Part shown: one piece after another, positions 59,583 through 64,000 of the stretch
Layout: each line of letters starts with the position of its first letter
How positions within the stretch are numbered: position 1 is the stretch's first letter
Source of the DNA: Actinomadura geliboluensis
GTDB taxonomy: Bacteria; Actinomycetota; Actinomycetes; Streptosporangiales; Streptosporangiaceae
Length of the DNA: 64,000 nucleotides
Reading direction: 5' to 3'
NCBI RefSeq assembly: GCF_005889745.1
Contig: NZ_VCKZ01000003.1
Coordinates: forward strand, 1 to 64,000
The notes under the pieces: model-generated
Databases searched by the model: none
Told to the model about the DNA's origin: nothing
The model's input: only the letters and a program-made list of their open reading frames with translations
Program-made: the position numbers and the translations under genes

Positions 59583-60527
59583 TCACCCGGGCACGTCGCC
59601 AGCCACAGGACGTCCGGTGACCAGCACCACGTGCCGGCCCTGCATGCCGTGGTCGCGGGCGTGCCGGAGGACTCCGGCCACGCCGGCCGCCCCGGCCGCC
59701 GTGGCCGGCAACCCGGCCGCGTTGAGAAAGTCACGGGCCGTCACCAACGCGTCGTCGTCGACACCGTGCACCATGCCCCCCGACGCCCGCACCGCATCCA
59801 GCGCCTGCGGACCGTGCAGGGCGTCCCAGTTGACGAGCGGCTCGTTGTGCTCGGTCAGACGCACCGCATCGGGCGGCAGCGGCCGGTACCGTCCCGGCCA
59901 ACTCGACACGACGGCATTGTCCGCCGCGGCGCTGACCCCGTGGATCGGGGTCGCCCACCCCAGACGCCGAACCCCACGCGCGACGGCGACCAGGGTGGTG
60001 CCGTTGCCCACCGGAACCCAGAGCCCTGCGGGTGCCGCGCCGAGCGTCCGGGCCAGCGCCTCCACGACGGTCTCGTGCCCGCGCAGCACCGCGTCGGCCA
60101 ACGGCCCGTCCACGTTGCCGTCGACCGTGCGCGGCGCCGACGACAGCCGGCGGGCCTCGGCCACCGCATCCTCGTAGCCGCCGTCGACGAACACTACCCG
60201 GGCGCCCATCGCACGCGCCCACGCCCCCCGGTCATGGCCCTCGGCGGGGAGTACCACGGTGCTCGCCAGTGCGGCGTCACGGGCCGCGGTCGCGACGGCC
60301 CGGCCATAGTTCCCGCAGGTCCCGACCACGACATGGTCGTAGCCGCCGGCAGCGGCCGCCGCCACCATCGCGCGCGCCGCAGGCTCCTTGTGGGTGCCCG
60401 AGGCGTAGCCCGCCTCGTACTTCACGGCCACGACCGGGCCCGGAACCGGGAACGGCACGTCGTGGAGGCCGGTGTCGTGGGCGTCGATCGGCGCGTCCGC
60501 GCCCGCGGGCGTCAACGAGCCCGGCAC
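59583..60527 (-). CDS. PLP-dependent fold-type II enzyme (threonine/cysteine synthase-like)
   Basis: 314 residues. PLP Lys47 in YASGTHKEPAARAM; the phosphate-binding GTCGNYGRA and VGNGTTLVAVA loops. The family contains threonine synthase, cysteine synthase and diaminopropionate synthases; which reaction occurs here is not clear. GTG 60527 follows directly on the stop of the decarboxylase gene (TAG 60530-60528), so the two are translated together. Probably prepares an amino-acid building block for the NRPS. Confidence 0.85.
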   Translation of the reverse strand: MPGSLTPAGADAPIDAHDTGLHDVPFPVPGPVVAVKYEAGYASGTHKEPAARAMVAAAAAGGYDHVVVGTCGNYGRAVATAARDAALASTVVLPAEGHDRGAWARAMGARVVFVDGGYEDAVAEARRLSSAPRTVDGNVDGPLADAVLRGHETVVEALARTLGAAPAGLWVPVGNGTTLVAVARGVRRLGWATPIHGVSAAADNAVVSSWPGRYRPLPPDAVRLTEHNEPLVNWDALHGPQALDAVRASGGMVHGVDDDALVTARDFLNAAGLPATAAGAAGVAGVLRHARDHGMQGRHVVLVTGRPVAGDVPG

Positions 60528-61805
60528 CTATGCCCCCAGCCCGGCAGAGTCGAGCCGCAGCGACTGCGGCTCGAAGGCCAGCGTGGCAAAGTAGTCGTCC
60601 TCGGTCTCGGCCCGCCGGATCAGGTCGACGCTGCGGTCGGGGTGGAGCATCAGTTCCTTCGGTCGGAGCCGGCCGTTGTAGGTGGTTCCCATCGCGTGCC
60701 CGTGCGCGCCGGCGTCGTGGATCACCAGCAGATCGCCCGCGGCGACCACCGGCAGGGAACGCTGCTCGGCGAGTTTGTCCAGGTTGGAGCACAGCGAACC
60801 GACCACGTCGACGGTCTCGATGCGATCGCTCGCCACGAACGGAGCGGTGATGTGGTGGTACGCGTCCGCATACACGAGGCGCCGCATCAACGCGTTGGTC
60901 CCGACGTCGACGCCGACCACCTCCCGCCACTTCGACATCCTGTTGACCACACGTGTCACCAGGACACCGTGCGAACCCGTGATGTAGCTACCGTTCTCGA
61001 AGCAGATCGTGGGGTGCCAGTCGGACGGCCAGCCGGCGGCCACTTCCCGGATACGCCCGGCGACCGCGGCCAGGTCGAGCGGACGCTCGCCGGGTCGAAA
61101 GGGGATGCCCATTCCACCGCCGACGTTGATCGTGTCGAATTCGACGCCCAGCCGCCCGCGCAGCCTGATCGCCTGGTCGGCCAGCACCCCGAGCGCGAAC
61201 AGCGTGGGCTCCTCATCGAGAAAGTTAGAGGTGATCATCATGTGCAACCCGAACGAATGCACCCCCGCCCGGGCGGCCCTGCGACAGACCTCCTCCAGCC
61301 GGTCCATCCGGATGCCGAACTTCGAACTGCTCGGATCGCCGAAGAACGTGGCGTCGAACTGCGGCGCGTGCGAGCCCGGGTTGACCCGGAAGGACAGCGC
61401 ACGGGGAACGAGGCCGGCGCCGATCAGCGTGTCCAGCACCGCCTCGTCGTCGATGTTCATCAACGCGCCCGAAGTGGTGGCCGCAGCCAGCTCCGCAACG
61501 CTGGTGTTGTTCGAGGTGAACACGGTGTCCCGGCCCGACGCGCCCGCCTGCCGGGCCAACGTCAGCTCGGGCAGAGAGCTGCAGTCGAACCCGAATCCGC
61601 GGCCGGCCAAGCGGCGCAGAACAGCCGGATTGGGCAGCGCCTTGACCGCGAAGAACTCTCGGACAGCCAAACCAGAGAAGGCCGCATTGAAGGCGCGACA
61701 GTTCTCGTCGATACCCTTGGCGTCGTATATATAGAATGGCGTGCCAAAGTATTCGGCCACACTCGGCAGCACCTCCAGCAACCGGTTTTCGAAATCAGGG
61801 CTCAT
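60528..61805 (-). CDS. PLP-dependent fold-type III decarboxylase (diaminopimelate/ornithine-decarboxylase-like)
   Basis: 425 residues from ATG 61805 (GAGGA 6 bases upstream). PLP Lys55 in FFAVKALPNP; phosphate loop NVGGGMGIPF; Cys in the late VVGSLCSNLD, where decarboxylases of this family have the catalytic Cys; HDAGAHGHAM and YNGRLRPKEL complete the pattern of diaminopimelate decarboxylase-like enzymes. Too little is visible to fix the substrate: DAP, ornithine, arginine or a carrier-bound acid. First gene of the two-gene operon with the fold-type II enzyme. Confidence 0.87.
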   Translation of the reverse strand: MSPDFENRLLEVLPSVAEYFGTPFYIYDAKGIDENCRAFNAAFSGLAVREFFAVKALPNPAVLRRLAGRGFGFDCSSLPELTLARQAGASGRDTVFTSNNTSVAELAAATTSGALMNIDDEAVLDTLIGAGLVPRALSFRVNPGSHAPQFDATFFGDPSSSKFGIRMDRLEEVCRRAARAGVHSFGLHMMITSNFLDEEPTLFALGVLADQAIRLRGRLGVEFDTINVGGGMGIPFRPGERPLDLAAVAGRIREVAAGWPSDWHPTICFENGSYITGSHGVLVTRVVNRMSKWREVVGVDVGTNALMRRLVYADAYHHITAPFVASDRIETVDVVGSLCSNLDKLAEQRSLPVVAAGDLLVIHDAGAHGHAMGTTYNGRLRPKELMLHPDRSVDLIRRAETEDDYFATLAFEPQSLRLDSAGLGA

Positions 61806-61933
61806 CGGCATTCCTCGGCACCCCCTGACGCCCGACCAGTGCACCTGATTGACCGGAACACCCGCATATCCACCAACCCGTGCACGCGTTTCGGTTGACC
61901 CGACAGAGACGGACTTGAAAGAGCCATTCGAGC

Positions 61934-61954
61934 ACAATACGCAAAGCGCATATT
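61934..61954. promoter_or_regulatory. Imperfect palindrome upstream of the decarboxylase operon
   Basis: Half CAATACGC at 61934-61941 and half GCGCATATTG at 61945-61954 pair at seven of the eight outer positions. It lies about 130 bp upstream of the ATG in A/T-rich DNA. A regulator site is the likely reading. Confidence 0.4.
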
Positions 61955-62160
61955 GCGAGTATGCAGTGAACCGGTGACAGCGTCCATCGACACGACGAGA
62001 ATGTGCGCGCCCGACACTCGATTATCGGCTCGGCTTCGCCTCACGTTCACCCGGCGAGACGACATCGTCCCCAACCGACGGGCCGCGAGCCATCTGCCAG
62101 AGGCGGAGAGCAGTCGTGGATCGCCCCGGCTGGGTGGAGACCCTTATATCTGGAAGAATG

Positions 62161-62235
62161 AGGGGCCATGGCACCAGGAGGAAGCACTCCTCAGAACTGC
62201 GTGAACGTGCGGTCCAGATGGTCCTTGAGTTGTGA
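62161..62235 (+). mobile_element. IS3-family transposase OrfA remnant
   Basis: The frame beginning GTRRKHSSELRERAVQMVLE and ending in a stop codon (62233-62235) matches the helix-turn-helix start of IS3-type OrfA proteins. Only about 23 residues are left. Confidence 0.7.
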
Positions 62236-62661
62236 GGTGCCCTGCCCAGATCCCAGAGCTAATGCGTTCTCACATGGCCAGATGACCAGCGGGTGATCGG
62301 CGGCAGTCTCCTGGCCGGTGGGTGCCAGGCACGCTGCGCCACTGCGAGGATGTTGTCCCTTCTAACTCGCCGATGCCCGCGGGTGTCGGCCTTCCGGTGC
62401 TGGCCGGGGTGCTGGATCGGGTGCCTGACCGGCGTCCGGCTTTGTCAGGGCTGCTCCCACCCTCCCCGGCATCACCCGGATCAGGCTGCCCTCAATTACG
62501 CTGACCTGCTGCGACAGGCCACCGGCGAAGGTCCCCCACCTCCACTCGAATCCCAGCGCCTCACGGCGCACGCCGTTAAGTTGACACACCCCGCAAAGCG
62601 CACCTCAAATCCAGAATCTGGATATTGAAGCCCCACAGGTCGTCCAGATCAGGCTGGGGTT

Positions 62662-64000
62662 TCAGGGGGTGGGGCTTGTGTCCACGGCGAGGGCGCGTAG
62701 TTGGAGCATCAAGCCGAAGCGTTGGTCGGGGTTGCTGAGGTCGCACTGGGCGACCTCGGTCACCCGGCGGAGGCGGTAGCGGAACGTGTTCTGGTGGGCG
62801 TCGACCGATTCGGAGGCCGCGGCGACGTCGCCGAAGGCGTTCAGCCAGGCGTCCAGGGTCTGGACCAGGTTGCCGCGGTGGCGGCGGTCGTAGTCGATCA
62901 GGCGGGCCAATGCTCCCATAGGTTTTTCGCTTCGGGCCATGGCCAGGTCGCGTAGGTCCAGCATCAGTTCTTCGCCCTGAAGTTCGTCGAAACGGCCGAC
63001 GCGGCGGTGGAGGCGTCCGTTGCGGAGCACGCGCAGGACCCGGTCGACGCAGGATCGGCTGTGGGCCATTTCGGCCAGGTCCAGCGCCACCGGGCCCACG
63101 GCGGTGATGGTGGGCAGGCGGTCTCCCACTCGGTCCAGAAATTCCTGGAGGATTCGCACCGCGCGGGTGGCGGCCTTATCCACGGGTCCGGCCGTGGGCA
63201 GTAGGCCGTAGGTGACCGCGCCGATCGCAGCCGCCGCGGATCGAGGGTGGGTCGCGGACAGGTGCATGGCGAACGCGTCGCTGAGCCGCTGCCGGTCATG
63301 CACCATGGTGGCGCCGTCGGAGTCGTGCACGCCCCGCTCGTCGAGGGCCACGCCGAGGACCAGCAGTGGCTGGTTCGACAGACCGAGCCGTTCGAGCGCT
63401 TCGCCGGCGCCAAGGCCGCCTTCCAGCGCGTCGCTCAGCAGGTCGGCCCGCATCCGGCGCTGCACATCGGCCCCGGCGCGGACCCGGAGCATGTGCAGCG
63501 CGACCAGCTTGGCCGACTCGCGCAGCGCCTCATTGCGCTCGTCGCTGAGCCGGTCGGGCACCGCCGCCCAGACGGAGCCGAGCATCTCGTCGCCCGCCCG
63601 CACGGTGATGGCGACGCGGGGCAAGGAGAATTCGCCTGGCCCATCGGTGATGGGTTCGATGTACACAGGTTGATCGCTGCGGAGCAGTTCCCGGAAGATG
63701 CCGCGGTCGTGCAGGACGCGCGCGAACCGCTCCGGCACCTGGCGGCCGAGGATGGTTTCGACACGGGACGGGTCGGCCTCGTCTTGGCGGCCGGAAAAGG
63801 CGAGCACGCGAGAGTTGCGGTCCTCGATGGTGATCGGCGCATCGAGGAGGGCCGCGATCGCGTTGGCGACCGCGAACAGATCACCCGCGGGCAGCCCGCC
63901 GAGCGACTCCTCCTCGGCGGGCCACGCTCCCGGGCTCTGGGTGAGCAGGGAGCGGAGCATCTCGCTGAGATGACCCCACGGGGCGCCGCGACGCAGGCCG
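62662..64000 (-). CDS. PucR-family transcriptional regulator (5' end outside window)
   Basis: At least 446 residues visible. The frame stays open past ATG 63960 to the window edge with GAPWGHLSEM, which fits the family, so the start lies beyond base 64000. Domains: an N-terminal PucR-like region (VANAIAALLDAPITIEDRNSRVLAFSG), a middle GGDEF-like/CdaR linker, and a C-terminal PucR helix-turn-helix (VDAHQNTFRYRLRRVTEVAQ). PucR proteins act on purine, amino-acid or secondary-metabolite genes; the adjacent island may be its target. Confidence 0.88.
   Translation of the reverse strand, partial: GLRRGAPWGHLSEMLRSLLTQSPGAWPAEEESLGGLPAGDLFAVANAIAALLDAPITIEDRNSRVLAFSGRQDEADPSRVETILGRQVPERFARVLHDRGIFRELLRSDQPVYIEPITDGPGEFSLPRVAITVRAGDEMLGSVWAAVPDRLSDERNEALRESAKLVALHMLRVRAGADVQRRMRADLLSDALEGGLGAGEALERLGLSNQPLLVLGVALDERGVHDSDGATMVHDRQRLSDAFAMHLSATHPRSAAAAIGAVTYGLLPTAGPVDKAATRAVRILQEFLDRVGDRLPTITAVGPVALDLAEMAHSRSCVDRVLRVLRNGRLHRRVGRFDELQGEELMLDLRDLAMARSEKPMGALARLIDYDRRHRGNLVQTLDAWLNAFGDVAAASESVDAHQNTFRYRLRRVTEVAQCDLSNPDQRFGLMLQLRALAVDTSPTP

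Larger units (their letters stand above)
61806..62661. other. Intergenic region with mobile-element scars
   Basis: About 850 bp without a gene. 61806-62150 is A/T-rich promoter-like DNA of the decarboxylase operon. 62161-62235 is an IS3 remnant (separate entry). 62236-62660 shows no coding bias and has a short hairpin ATCCAG-A-A-T-CTGGAT at about 62608-62622. Confidence 0.6.

Noticed and set aside
62293-62628. Possible 111-residue gene
   Set aside because: No coding bias and no binding site; lies in transposon-scarred DNA.

Overview
The window is high-GC actinomycete DNA with dense coding, many GTG/TTG starts and purine-rich ribosome binding sites. The gene order rho - prs regulators - rpmE - prfA - prmC - tsaC - wecA - atpI - atpBEFHAGDC - DUF2550, with nucS next to an SCO5389-family gene further on, is the conserved actinobacterial core order. 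The protein families (RG-rich Rho, NucS, DUF222/HNH, DUF6745, NRPS-MFS fusion) suggest a Streptosporangiales/Thermomonosporaceae organism such as Actinomadura; this placement is an inference from recall, not a measured match.

Layout. 1-19.9 kb is housekeeping: the 3' part of rho, a two-component system, L31, RF1 and its methylase, tRNA t6A synthesis, a small secreted protein and a DUF2207 protein, a cell-wall polyprenyl-phosphate sugar transferase, the complete F1Fo ATP synthase operon and DUF2550. 20-28 kb holds a secreted M28 peptidase, a DUF4097 lipoprotein, a cobalamin adenosyltransferase, a GMC oxidoreductase, an unannotated 36-residue gene, a decayed beta-lactamase-like pseudogene and a DUF6745 gene with a small partner. 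28-48.7 kb is mixed: an HNH/DUF222 protein next to a 27-bp inverted repeat pair, hemerythrin, cupin, ALDH, carotenoid oxygenase, PadR and TetR regulators with nearby operator-like repeats, a site-2 protease, NucS, a 5'-truncated TnpB, a fused hydroxyacyl-CoA dehydrogenase, two hydrolases and an AI-2E-type permease.

48.7-62.2 kb is an accessory island bounded by dead transposase fragments. It carries a small non-ribosomal peptide pathway: one giant protein with the order A-T-C-A-T-TE-MFS, a divergent amidinotransferase and methyltransferase, and a convergent operon of two PLP enzymes (fold type II synthase-like and fold type III decarboxylase-like). The second adenylation domain carries an ornithine-like specificity code by hand reading, and the thioesterase has Cys instead of Ser at the nucleophile elbow. 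An amidinotransferase using arginine would release ornithine, so the genes fit together as a route to a small guanidino/ornithine dipeptide exported by the fused MFS domain. The amidinotransferase reading frame is broken near its start by an apparent one-base loss in a C-run. A PucR-type regulator runs off the right edge.

The most testable regulatory observation is an identical 20-bp palindromic sequence found only upstream of the two-component system (1922-1941) and upstream of the DUF4097 lipoprotein gene (22707-22726), 20 kb apart, which suggests a small regulon.
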